Shown piece after piece: positions 46,296 through 55,952 of a DNA stretch of 64,000 bases. The position numbers were made by a program, and so were the translations under genes. The DNA is taken from positions 64,084 to 128,083 of the forward strand of contig JAAXXY010000002.1 in assembly GCA_013334225.1 (NCBI GenBank), given 5' to 3'. This DNA comes from Chlorobiaceae bacterium (lineage in GTDB: Bacteria > Bacteroidota > Chlorobiia > Chlorobiales > Chlorobiaceae). The notes under the pieces are model-generated. The model searched no databases and was not told where the DNA came from. It saw nothing but the letters and a program-made list of their open reading frames with translations. How positions within the stretch are numbered: position 1 is the first letter of the stretch; the number at the start of each line of letters is the position of its first letter.

Positions 46296-49200
46296 ATGAA
46301 TAATACTATCATTTTTATCGACAGCAGAGTAGAGGATTTACAATCTCTGATCCGGAACCTCTCACCTGATCAGGAATATGTCATTCTTGATCCCGATCGC
46401 AGTGGTCTTGATCAGATAATAGATGCATTACAAGGCAGGACAGGAATAGACTCTATCCAGATTATTTCTCATGGCAGTGCGGGTACTGTTACCGTAGGAT
46501 CAACTACCCTGACTCCTGACAATATTTCGCAATACAGTGAACAATTTCAGTTTCTTGGCAAGTCGTTGAGTGAAAACGGTGATATTCTGTTTTATGGTTG
46601 TAATGTTGGGCAAGGTGAAACAGGAAAGCTTTTTGTTAATCTGCTGGCAGTTTATACAGCTGCAGATGTGGCAGCCTCAAATGATTTGACCGGGAGCAAG
46701 GAAAATGGAGGGAACTGGACTCTTGAAGTTACATCAGGGAGTATTGAAAGTTCTCTGCAGATGTCATCGATGGAGAGCTATCAGTATACACTTTCGACAA
46801 TAACCGGTACAACTGGCAATGACAAGCTGACCGGTACAACGGGAAATGATTTGCTGATCGGTCTGGAAGGTAACGATACTCTTGATGGCAGAACAGGCGC
46901 GGATACAATGGAAGGAGGGACTGGAAATGATCTTTATGTTCTCGATAACACAGGCGATATGATCATTGAGAGTTTAAATGGCGGGAACGATACCGTTCAA
47001 AGTTCAGTGAGTTTTAATCTTGGTGATAATGTTGAAAATCTGACTCTGACGGGAACGAATGCGATAACCGGAACCGGAAATGCGTTAAATAACATCATTA
47101 TCGGCAACAGTTCTGTCAATATCATCAGCAGCGGTGCGGGAGATGACAGTCTGAACGGGGGAATGGGAAACGATATCCTGTCAGGAGGCGATGGCAATGA
47201 CACGCTCAATGGCGGTATGGGTACTGACAGTATCACGGGTGGTGAGGGTGATGATCTCTATCTTGCAGATAATACAGGTGATATTGCAGTTGAAAATATC
47301 GGAGGGGGAATTGATACCGTTCAAAGTTCAGCGAGTTTCACTCTTGGGGACAATATCGAAAATCTTGTTCTGTCCGGTTCACAGGCTATAAATGGAACCG
47401 GAAACAGTTCTGATAATTCCATTACCGGAAATACCGGTAATAACATTTTATCAGGAGGAGCCGGTAATGATACTCTCGATGGAAGAGCAGGAAATGATCA
47501 GCTTTTTGGAGGAAATGGTCACGACTTATTGACAGGGGGAGCTGGAAGTGATAGTCTTGAAGGAGGTTTGGGCAACGATATGCTTGATGGAGGAGATAGC
47601 AATGATCAGCTTTCTGCTTCTGAGGGGCTTGATACACTTTATGGCGGTGGTGGCAACGATACGCTTTCCGGCGGAACGGGTAATGATTTGCTCAGAGGAG
47701 GTTCAGGGAATGATTTGCTCGATGGTGAAAGCGGCATTGACAGCATGGAAGGTGGTGCCGGCAACGATACCTATGTTGTCGACAGCGGCAGTGATGTTGT
47801 GCTGGAGAGTGTATCGGGAGGCACGGATACCGTGCAGACATCGTCAAGTTATGTTTTGACTGCGAACCTTGAGAACCTTGTACTGACCAGCTCAGGGTCG
47901 TTAAACGGTACGGGTAACGAACAGGACAACACCATAACCGGAAACAGCGGCAATAATGTGCTTGACGGCGGAGGCGGGAACGACACGCTTTCGGGCGGAA
48001 CCGGCAGTGATACCCTTTCAGGCGGCAGCGGCAATGATTCGCTCGATGGCGGCAGCGGCATTGACAGCATGGAAGGTGGTGCCGGCAACGATACCTATGT
48101 TGTCGACAGCGGCAGTGATGTTGTGCTGGAGAGTGTATCGGGAGGCACGGATACCGTGCAGACATCGTCAAGTTATGTTTTGACTGCGAACCTTGAGAAC
48201 CTTGTACTGACCGGCTCAGGGTCGTTAAACGGTACGGGTAACGAACAGGACAACACCATAACCGGAAACAGCGGTAATAATGTGCTTGACGGCGGAGGCG
48301 GGAACGACACGCTTTCGGGCGGAACCGGCAGTGATACCCTTTCAGGAGGAAGCGGTAATGATTCGCTGAATGGCGGAAGCGGCATTGACAGCATGGAAGG
48401 CGGTGCCGGTAACGATACCTACGTGGTTGACAGCGGCAGTGATATTGTACTGGAGAGTGCATCGGAAGGCACGGATACCGTGCAGACATCGTCAAGTTAT
48501 GTTTTGACTGCGAACCTTGAGAACCTTGTACTGACGGGCTCAGGGTCGGTAAACGGTACGGGTAACGAACAGGACAACACCATAACCGGAAACAGCGGTA
48601 ATAATGTGCTTGACGGCGGAGGCGGGAACGACACGCTTTCGGGCGGAACCGGCAGTGATACCCTTTCAGGTGGTTCAGGCAATGATTCGCTGAATGGCGG
48701 AAGCGGCATTGACAGCATGGAAGGCGGTGCCGGCAACGATACCTACGTGGTTGACAGTGGCAGTGATATTGTACTGGAGAGTGCATCGGAAGGCACGGAT
48801 ACCGTGCAGACATCGTCAAGTTATGTTTTGACTGCGAACCTTGAGAACCTTGTACTGACGGGCTCAGGGTCGGTAAACGGTACGGGTAACGAACAGGACA
48901 ACACCATAACCGGCAACAGCGGTAATAATGTGCTTGACGGCGGAGGGGGGAACGATACGCTTTCGGGCGGAACCGGTGGTGATACCCTTTCAGGAGGAAG
49001 TGGCGATGATTCGCTGAATGGCGGTTCGGGTAACGATAACCTGTCGGGAGGTGAAGGAGATGATACGTTAACCGGTAGCGCTGGTTTGGACTTTCTTGCG
49101 GGCGGTTCGGGTAACGATACTTACATAATCGTCGATATCAATGACACCATACTTGAAAACTCTGGTGAAGGCAAGGATATCGTGCAGTCATCAGCAAGCT

Positions 49201-52200
49201 ATGTCCTGTCTGCGAACATTGAGAATCTGGTTCTGACAGGTACGTCTTCAATAAATGGCACGGGCAACGATCAGGATAATACCATAACCGGCAACAGCGG
49301 GAACAATGTCCTGTCCGGTGGTGATGGAAATGATACCATTTATGGAGAATCAGGTGATGATAATATTACGGGAAACGCAGGTATTGATTTACTTGATGGC
49401 GGATCCGGTAACGATACCATGAGTGGCGGCTCAGGTGATGATGTTTATGAGGTTGACAGTGAAAACGATCAAGTTAATGAGAATTACAATGAAGGCATGG
49501 ATACCGTTCGTACTTCATTCGATTACATTCTTTCCGGGAACATAGAAAATCTCGTGTTGACCGGAACTGCCGATATTTATGGTATAGGAAATGATCTTGA
49601 TAATATCATAACCGGCAACGACGGTAATAATGTGATCGAGGGTGGATCCGGTAATGATACCATGAGCGGCGGTGCTGGTGACGATGTTTATGAGGTTGAC
49701 AGTGAAAACGATCAAGTTGATGAGAATGACAATGAAGGTACCGATACCGTCCGGTCATCGGTCAATTACGTTCTTTCCGGGAACATAGAAAATCTTGTGT
49801 TGACCGGAACTGCAGATATTTATGGTATAGGAAATGATCTTGACAATGACATAAAGGGCAACGCAGGAAAAAATGTGCTTGACGGTGATGCGGGCAACGA
49901 TACGATTTATGGTGCGCAGGGGGACAGCTATCTCATCGGTGGTGAAGGATCTGACGAATTGTATGGTTATAGGAGCAGTGATACCTTTGAAGGTGGAAAC
50001 GGAAGCGATATCCTGTCAGGCGGTGCCGGGGATGATTACCTTTATGGAGGAGACATCTATGGGGCCGTTGTGGAAAATGACGACGACACGCTTTTCGGAG
50101 GAAGTGGCAATGACTTGCTTTCTGGTGGTTATGGTGATGATGTTCTCAACGGGGATGAAGGAGAAGATACTTTATATGGAGATTCAGGCTTTGATACGTT
50201 ATCTGGCGGATCAGGTGCCGATCTGATAGATGGGGGCGACGATGACGACTTATTGCAGGGTGACGAAGGAGATGATACTGCTTACGGCGGAAGCGGCAAC
50301 GATACGGTATATGGCGGAAACGACAATGATCTCCTTGACGGCGGAGCTGGAGATGATGTCCTTTTTGGTGAAGGCGGTGAAAATTCGCTTGAAGGAGGTT
50401 CAGGTAATGATATACTGATGGGGGGAACAGGCTCTGACTATCTGTCTGGTGGAGAAGGAAACGACCATTTGTCTGTCAGCCGGGGCAGCAACGGGAATAC
50501 CCTTGATGGAGGAGATGGTAATGACTTGCTATACGGAGGGGCAGGAAATGATCTCCTGATTGGTGGTGCGGATGATGATATCCTGACAGGAGGAAACGGC
50601 GATTATCATTATGACAACGAAACCGGTTCATGGGTTGTCGCGGGCAGTACACTTGATGGAGGAACTGGCGATGATGTCCTCTATGGAGGATCAGTTGATG
50701 ACTATCTGATCGGTGGGGATGGCAACGATTCTCTTTACTGCTCGATTACAAACTATGACAGCGAAACCGGCACATGGATTATAGGCAGTGCTACGCTCGA
50801 TGGCGGTGCAGGAGATGATTACCTCTATGGTTTAGGTGGAGGAAACGATCTTCTGCTTGGTGGCGATGGGAATGATATGCTTTTTGCCAATGAAGGGACA
50901 TATGAAGGGCAGACAATTAGCAGTACACTTTCTGGAGGGGCAGGTAATGATATTCTTGCCGGAAGTTCAGGTGATGATAATCTCGATGGTGGCGAAGGAG
51001 AAGACACTCTGATGGGTGGATGGGGTGCTGACAGTCTTGCAGGCGGAGACGGCAATGACAATCTTTCTGATGATTTTGGGGACGATACGCTCGATGGCGG
51101 GGCAGGCGACGATACTTTTATCGGATATTCAGGATCAGACAGACTTCTCGGTGGAACTGGTAATGATTCAATCGCCGACTATGATGGCGATAATACAATA
51201 GAAGGTGGTGATGGCAACGACACCCTTACAGGGGGCTCTGGTGCTGACATTCTGTATGGTGATGCCGGAAACGATCTGCTGGCTGACAATGAAGGTCCAA
51301 ACATAATTTCTGGCGGCAATGGCAACGATACACTGACTTATTCATCAAGTGATATCGTTATTGATGGCGGGGATAATATCGATTCCCTGATTTTTGATTC
51401 AGGAACGAACGCTGATTTCAGCGACTTCATAACAAGCGGGGTAAATAATATTGAAATCGTGGATCTTTCGGCCAACGGCGATCACGCGATCACTAATATT
51501 ACTGTCGGTGAAGTTGCAAATGTCATGGATGGAAACAGCCTGTATATTCATGGTCAGGAAGGTGATTTCATTCAATTTGTCAACAACGATACGGGCGATT
51601 GGAATAAGATAATCAATTCACAGACCGTAGATGGTATAATATACGATCTTTACTTCTGTGATACCGATCCACTGGTAAACGTCTATGTCCAGAGAGAAAT
51701 CACTGTTGAATTCAGTGGTTCGAGCATTGATCCTTATCTCGTTACAACGCTTGCCGATGACGGACCAGGTTCTTTGCGTTCCGCTCTTGTTTATCTCAGT
51801 GAACATGGCAATGCTGCATCAAATACGATCACCTTTGCCGTCAGCGGTGATATTCTTGTAAATCCATCCAATCCACTGCCGACCATTACCTGTCCGGTTT
51901 CGTTTAAAATGGATGACAATACTATAGAAGTCAGGATGGAAAACGCAGAATCAGATATTCCTGTATTGCTTGTAGAGGACAATATCAAAGTAACCATACC
52001 TGATGCACTCACCATGAACGTCACCGGTACGGGATATCTGAAATCCGTTGCCGGTTTGAACAATCTTCTGATCGATACTCTCGGAGGAAAGATCATTGCA
52101 TCATCTGCCGGAAGTGATGCCTATGGAATTACTGCAGGAGAAAGTGTTTCTGTGGGCGGTATCACCCGAGGTTCAGTGATTGACGTGAATGCGGAAGGAA

Positions 52201-54635
52201 ATGGAAGTTCAGCTGTCGGGATATATTCTGGAAATGTTACAATTGGACCTGGTTTTGAAGGAACGATGACTGTTGTTTCAGATAAAGGAGAGGCATGTGG
52301 TATTGTTGCAAATGATTCAGTGACAATCAATGGCAATGTGAGTGCAAAACTCGATATAACCGCGACCGGTAATGGTACCGACCGCTCAAATCAGGATGCA
52401 AAAGGGATTGCGGCTAACAATAACTTGACTATTAACGGTGATCTTTCAAGTCATATCTGGGTAACATCATACATGAGTCCTGCATATGGGATTGTGGCAG
52501 GCGATGTTTATAACTTTCAGCCTTGGTACACAGCGTCTGTTTCGATTGACAGTATGAGTGGATGGCTGATCGTAAACGGTTATCAAGAAACAGTAGCTAT
52601 AAAAGCGTTAAAAGATATCAATATTACTCATAATCTCGGCGGATTAATCAATGTAGGCTGTCCCGACGCATTGATCGGCTCTGTCGTCGCAGGAGGTGTT
52701 TTTTCTGAAGGTGGTAACATACACATCGGCAGTGTGTCTTCGCAAATAAATGTTGATGGTCTTTACCTTGCTGTCGGAATTGGAACAGCTGGTAATCCAG
52801 AAGGGCCTGAACCGCCATCGGATATCTGGAATGTTCTGATTGATGGTAATCTTGGCGGGAATTTCACCATTCATGCTATCTACGGCGCGGCTTACGGAAT
52901 CACGGCTGGATATGCCTTGACCGTCAATGGAGCTGTGTCGGGGTATATTTCGGCAACGTCATCCGGAAAAAATGACGGTGATCCAGAAAGAGAATTTAAT
53001 GCTTGTGGAGTCTATTCATACAAGGACTTGTCCATCGGGACGATGTCCGGCCAGGTAAAAGCTAATGCCATTCAGGGGGAAGCTTCCGGATTCAAATCTG
53101 AAAAAGGCGACATATTCATTAATGGCAACCTTTCCGGCAATATAGAGGCAGATTCGTCGGTTCATGATGCCTATGGTATTGATGCCCATTCCGGGAATAT
53201 TGTGATTGCAGGGGCCCTATACGGCAGTATCAGCGTGACTGCCGGGGAGCAGGCTTATGGGATCAGAGCCGAGCAAAATCTGCAGATAAACAGGATATCA
53301 GGCTCGGTCTCGGCAACTTCGGTATCAGGCATTGCTGTCGGCTTGAAGTCAAATGAATTGAACGGCGGCAGTGGCGAACAGTCACTTGAGATCTCCAGTT
53401 CAGGTAACATAAACGTGCATTCAGAATATTATGCAGTGGGTATATGGGCTGAGGAGGCGATGAATCTGGTTATCAGTGGTTCTGTTTCTGCTACAACTGG
53501 AACAACAATATTACCATCGGCGGCGTATTCTATTTTATCTCTTCGTGATAATGGGGGAGGATCGACAAGTATGTCCTATGCCTCGGATCGTGTAACCGTC
53601 ACAGGATCAGGAACGCTCATTGGCAATGTTGATCTTGGAGGAGGAGACGATACCATTATTCTTATGGACGGAGCGGATATTTCTGGTGTTGATACCCTCG
53701 ACGGGGGTGAAGGGAGTGATGTCATCGGATTTGGGGATCCTGTTTCGGTTGATCTGTCTTTACTTTCAGGCAAATTAAAGAATTTTGAGGGTATCGATCT
53801 GTCCGACGGAAAAAATACATCGTTAACAGGTATTGACCTTGCCAATGTTTACGCTATAACGGGTTCAGGTCGTGAGCTTTTCATTACAGGCGATATCGGG
53901 GATTATGTTGAACTTGACAATAATGCATGGAGTAGCAGTGAATCCGTCTTTCATGATGGAAAGACATTCATGCATTATACCAATTCAGCCGATCCATTTG
54001 CAAATCTTTATGTTCAGGCAGGGATTATCATAGGGGAGAGCACAATCGCATATCATGGAACTGAAGGTAATGACTCTCTAAATGGGTCAGACTATAATGA
54101 TTTCTTGTTTGGTGAAGGTGGTAACGACACTCTTTCCGGTTCAGGAGGCAATGATCTGCTTGGAGGCGGAAAAGGCGATGATATGCTTTCTGGAGATGAG
54201 GGGAATGATACATTATGGGGTAATGGAGGGTTTGATACTTTAACGGGGGGTACCGGTAATGATGTGCTTGTTTTTGATTCCGATGCTGTTATAGATGGAG
54301 GCAATGATATTGATACGCTTCTATTCAGTTCTGGTGATAATGTTGATTTCGCGACATATAACTCAGGTACTGGTTCACTTCATAATATCGAGATTCTTGA
54401 TCTCACCGTCAATGGTGATCATGCGGTCAACAATATTTCCGTTGATGCGGTATCTTCCATGACAAGCGGGAATAGTCTTTACATTCTTGGTGATAGTGGT
54501 GATTCTGTTCTGTTAGCCTCCGGGTGGACAAACGAAGGCACTTCAAATGTGAATGGTATCGAATACAATCACTATGACAGTGCGGATCACAGCGTCAATG
54601 TCTATGTGCAGAATGGTATTACTACAATGGTATAA
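46296..54635 (+). CDS. Giant RTX-type repeat protein with N-terminal DUF4347 domain
   Basis: A 2779-residue acidic protein. Residues 5-165 are a DUF4347 domain (IQIISHGSAGTVTVGS, DILFYGCNVGQGETG), common at the N-terminus of giant cyanobacterial and proteobacterial adhesins. Residues 180-1680 are mainly RTX nonapeptides (GGxGNDxLx) binding calcium, including four nearly identical 108-residue units (480-911) and two 81-residue units (1036-1197). A middle part (about 1815-2430) is a Gly/Ser/Val-rich beta-helix-like region opened by VTTLADDGPGSLRSAL. RTX repeats return at 2590-2670. No Sec signal or anchor; type I secretion is likely, but no exporter genes are near. ATG 46296 is preferred to TTG 46266. 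Probable role: cell-surface adhesion or cell contact. Confidence 0.88.
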   Translation: MNNTIIFIDSRVEDLQSLIRNLSPDQEYVILDPDRSGLDQIIDALQGRTGIDSIQIISHGSAGTVTVGSTTLTPDNISQYSEQFQFLGKSLSENGDILFYGCNVGQGETGKLFVNLLAVYTAADVAASNDLTGSKENGGNWTLEVTSGSIESSLQMSSMESYQYTLSTITGTTGNDKLTGTTGNDLLIGLEGNDTLDGRTGADTMEGGTGNDLYVLDNTGDMIIESLNGGNDTVQSSVSFNLGDNVENLTLTGTNAITGTGNALNNIIIGNSSVNIISSGAGDDSLNGGMGNDILSGGDGNDTLNGGMGTDSITGGEGDDLYLADNTGDIAVENIGGGIDTVQSSASFTLGDNIENLVLSGSQAINGTGNSSDNSITGNTGNNILSGGAGNDTLDGRAGNDQLFGGNGHDLLTGGAGSDSLEGGLGNDMLDGGDSNDQLSASEGLDTLYGGGGNDTLSGGTGNDLLRGGSGNDLLDGESGIDSMEGGAGNDTYVVDSGSDVVLESVSGGTDTVQTSSSYVLTANLENLVLTSSGSLNGTGNEQDNTITGNSGNNVLDGGGGNDTLSGGTGSDTLSGGSGNDSLDGGSGIDSMEGGAGNDTYVVDSGSDVVLESVSGGTDTVQTSSSYVLTANLENLVLTGSGSLNGTGNEQDNTITGNSGNNVLDGGGGNDTLSGGTGSDTLSGGSGNDSLNGGSGIDSMEGGAGNDTYVVDSGSDIVLESASEGTDTVQTSSSYVLTANLENLVLTGSGSVNGTGNEQDNTITGNSGNNVLDGGGGNDTLSGGTGSDTLSGGSGNDSLNGGSGIDSMEGGAGNDTYVVDSGSDIVLESASEGTDTVQTSSSYVLTANLENLVLTGSGSVNGTGNEQDNTITGNSGNNVLDGGGGNDTLSGGTGGDTLSGGSGDDSLNGGSGNDNLSGGEGDDTLTGSAGLDFLAGGSGNDTYIIVDINDTILENSGEGKDIVQSSASYVLSANIENLVLTGTSSINGTGNDQDNTITGNSGNNVLSGGDGNDTIYGESGDDNITGNAGIDLLDGGSGNDTMSGGSGDDVYEVDSENDQVNENYNEGMDTVRTSFDYILSGNIENLVLTGTADIYGIGNDLDNIITGNDGNNVIEGGSGNDTMSGGAGDDVYEVDSENDQVDENDNEGTDTVRSSVNYVLSGNIENLVLTGTADIYGIGNDLDNDIKGNAGKNVLDGDAGNDTIYGAQGDSYLIGGEGSDELYGYRSSDTFEGGNGSDILSGGAGDDYLYGGDIYGAVVENDDDTLFGGSGNDLLSGGYGDDVLNGDEGEDTLYGDSGFDTLSGGSGADLIDGGDDDDLLQGDEGDDTAYGGSGNDTVYGGNDNDLLDGGAGDDVLFGEGGENSLEGGSGNDILMGGTGSDYLSGGEGNDHLSVSRGSNGNTLDGGDGNDLLYGGAGNDLLIGGADDDILTGGNGDYHYDNETGSWVVAGSTLDGGTGDDVLYGGSVDDYLIGGDGNDSLYCSITNYDSETGTWIIGSATLDGGAGDDYLYGLGGGNDLLLGGDGNDMLFANEGTYEGQTISSTLSGGAGNDILAGSSGDDNLDGGEGEDTLMGGWGADSLAGGDGNDNLSDDFGDDTLDGGAGDDTFIGYSGSDRLLGGTGNDSIADYDGDNTIEGGDGNDTLTGGSGADILYGDAGNDLLADNEGPNIISGGNGNDTLTYSSSDIVIDGGDNIDSLIFDSGTNADFSDFITSGVNNIEIVDLSANGDHAITNITVGEVANVMDGNSLYIHGQEGDFIQFVNNDTGDWNKIINSQTVDGIIYDLYFCDTDPLVNVYVQREITVEFSGSSIDPYLVTTLADDGPGSLRSALVYLSEHGNAASNTITFAVSGDILVNPSNPLPTITCPVSFKMDDNTIEVRMENAESDIPVLLVEDNIKVTIPDALTMNVTGTGYLKSVAGLNNLLIDTLGGKIIASSAGSDAYGITAGESVSVGGITRGSVIDVNAEGNGSSAVGIYSGNVTIGPGFEGTMTVVSDKGEACGIVANDSVTINGNVSAKLDITATGNGTDRSNQDAKGIAANNNLTINGDLSSHIWVTSYMSPAYGIVAGDVYNFQPWYTASVSIDSMSGWLIVNGYQETVAIKALKDINITHNLGGLINVGCPDALIGSVVAGGVFSEGGNIHIGSVSSQINVDGLYLAVGIGTAGNPEGPEPPSDIWNVLIDGNLGGNFTIHAIYGAAYGITAGYALTVNGAVSGYISATSSGKNDGDPEREFNACGVYSYKDLSIGTMSGQVKANAIQGEASGFKSEKGDIFINGNLSGNIEADSSVHDAYGIDAHSGNIVIAGALYGSISVTAGEQAYGIRAEQNLQINRISGSVSATSVSGIAVGLKSNELNGGSGEQSLEISSSGNINVHSEYYAVGIWAEEAMNLVISGSVSATTGTTILPSAAYSILSLRDNGGGSTSMSYASDRVTVTGSGTLIGNVDLGGGDDTIILMDGADISGVDTLDGGEGSDVIGFGDPVSVDLSLLSGKLKNFEGIDLSDGKNTSLTGIDLANVYAITGSGRELFITGDIGDYVELDNNAWSSSESVFHDGKTFMHYTNSADPFANLYVQAGIIIGESTIAYHGTEGNDSLNGSDYNDFLFGEGGNDTLSGSGGNDLLGGGKGDDMLSGDEGNDTLWGNGGFDTLTGGTGNDVLVFDSDAVIDGGNDIDTLLFSSGDNVDFATYNSGTGSLHNIEILDLTVNGDHAVNNISVDAVSSMTSGNSLYILGDSGDSVLLASGWTNEGTSNVNGIEYNHYDSADHSVNVYVQNGITTMV
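47733..49028 (+). repeat. Four tandem 324-bp repeats inside the RTX gene
   Basis: Units start at 47733, 48057, 48381 and 48705, each beginning ggcattgacagcatggaagg. The spacing is exactly 324 bp (108 codons), so the frame is preserved. Copies are nearly identical at DNA level, with small blocks of differences mainly in the nonapeptide part (such as gctcgatggc versus gctgaatggc). Each unit encodes one NTYVVDSGSD/ENLVLTGSGS-type block plus RTX turns. Recent duplication or gene conversion is the simplest cause. Confidence 0.93.
49401..49886 (+). repeat. Two tandem 243-bp repeats inside the RTX gene
   Basis: Units start at 49401 and 49644, each with ggatccggtaa and a GNDTMSGG/YEVDSENDQV/NIENLVLTGTADIYGIGND block (81 codons). 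They are close but less uniform than the 324-bp set. Confidence 0.85.
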
Positions 54636-54653
54636 ATTTGATTGCATCGGGAA

Positions 54654-54686
54654 CAAGCCGCATCTCTGTATGATGAGAGCGGCTTG
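54654..54686 (+). terminator. Possible terminator after the RTX gene
   Basis: An 8-bp perfect stem (caagccgc / gcggcttg; arms 54654-54661 and 54679-54686) with a 17-nt loop, 19 bp after the stop. There is no T-run after it, so intrinsic termination may be weak. Confidence 0.5.
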
Positions 54687-54706
54687 AAAATGAGTAAATT
54701 GCATTC

Positions 54707-55927
54707 ATGAATTTTTTATTTGTTCACCAGAATTTTCCGGGGCAGTTCCGGCATATTGCCCGGTCTCTTGCGGGTATGTCTCGGCACAGGGTGGTCGGTA
54801 TCGGTGAAACGGTCAATCTGGAAGGCCGTCCATCGGTACATCCGGCAATAACTGTTGTCGGGTACCGGTTGAAGCAGGGGGCGGGTGAAGGAACGCATCA
54901 CTATATCCGGGATTTTGAAGCTGCAATCCGCAGGGGTCAGGAGGTTGCCAGAATTGCCATTGAGTTGAAGAAAAAAGGCTTCTTTCCGGATGTTGTCATA
55001 AGCCATCCTGCATGGGGTGAATCACTCTTTCTCAGGGATATTTTTCCTGACGCCCGCCACGTAAACTATTTCGAATATTACTACCGGAGTACCGGAGGCG
55101 ATGTCGGTTTTGACCCCGAATTCCCGTCAACTTTTAATGACCGGTTCAGGATCAGGATCAAGAATTCGACACAACTCCATGCCCTCGAATCGGCCGATGC
55201 AGGAATTTCTCCAACCTGCTGGCAGCGTAGCCTGTATCCGGATGAGTACCTCCAGAAAATACGGATTATCCATGAAGGCATCGATACAGGAATGATTGTA
55301 CCCGACACCGAGGCTTCAGTTGAACTCGATGGCCACGTTTTCAGTCATGGTGACAAGGTTATTACTTATGTATCGAGGAATCTCGAGCCTTACCGGGGGT
55401 TTCATGTTTTTATGCGCTCTCTTCCGCTGATCCAGGAACGATGTCCAGATGCGAGGATAATTATTGTGGGAGGCGATGGTGTCAGTTACGGCCGGAAGCT
55501 TCCTGAAGGCAAAACCTATCGCTCGATTTACCGTGAAGAATTGCAGGGGCAGGTGGACTGGTCGAAGGTTCATTTTACCGGCAGGCTGCCGTATAATAAA
55601 TATATCAGCATTCTTCAGCTTTCTTCCGCCCATGTCTATCTGACCTATCCATTTGTTCTTTCCTGGTCAATGCTTGAAGCAATGGCTGCCGGATGTGTCG
55701 TTATCGGTTCGGCTACAGCTCCTGTCAAGGAGATCATCAAACACGGGGAAAACGCTTTGCTGACTGATTTTTTTAATAAAGAACGGCTGGCAATCTTAAT
55801 CAGTGACGTTGTCTCCAGTCCGTCACAATATGAAGAGATAAGAAATGCTGCAAGAAAAACGATAATCGAAAGGTATGATCTGAAAACCCGGTGCCTGCCT
55901 GAAATGCTGAACTATCTGACAGCATGA
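54707..55927 (+). CDS. Glycosyltransferase family 4
   Basis: A 406-residue GT-B glycosyltransferase. N-terminal domain: FLFVHQNFPGQFRHIA. C-terminal donor domain: IIHEGIDTGMIVPD, YVSRNLEPYRGFHVF, and the EX7E region EAMAAGCVVIGSATAPVKE. It transfers a sugar from a nucleotide-sugar donor; the target is unknown. It follows the giant RTX gene on the same strand by 71 bp, so a role in decorating a surface component is possible but not shown. Confidence 0.87.
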   Translation: MNFLFVHQNFPGQFRHIARSLAGMSRHRVVGIGETVNLEGRPSVHPAITVVGYRLKQGAGEGTHHYIRDFEAAIRRGQEVARIAIELKKKGFFPDVVISHPAWGESLFLRDIFPDARHVNYFEYYYRSTGGDVGFDPEFPSTFNDRFRIRIKNSTQLHALESADAGISPTCWQRSLYPDEYLQKIRIIHEGIDTGMIVPDTEASVELDGHVFSHGDKVITYVSRNLEPYRGFHVFMRSLPLIQERCPDARIIIVGGDGVSYGRKLPEGKTYRSIYREELQGQVDWSKVHFTGRLPYNKYISILQLSSAHVYLTYPFVLSWSMLEAMAAGCVVIGSATAPVKEIIKHGENALLTDFFNKERLAILISDVVSSPSQYEEIRNAARKTIIERYDLKTRCLPEMLNYLTA

Positions 55928-55952
55928 GGGATATTCGGTGTTTGTATTACTG

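Noticed and set aside
47692..48819. A 375-codon minus-strand frame rich in Cys, Arg and Tyr
   Set aside because: It lies antisense to the 324-bp repeats of the RTX gene, and its repeats mirror that DNA. The composition is non-biological and there is no start context.
47733..49886. Regular DNA repeats that could suggest a CRISPR array
   Set aside because: The repeats are long (324 and 243 bp), contiguous, without spacers, and encode protein in frame.
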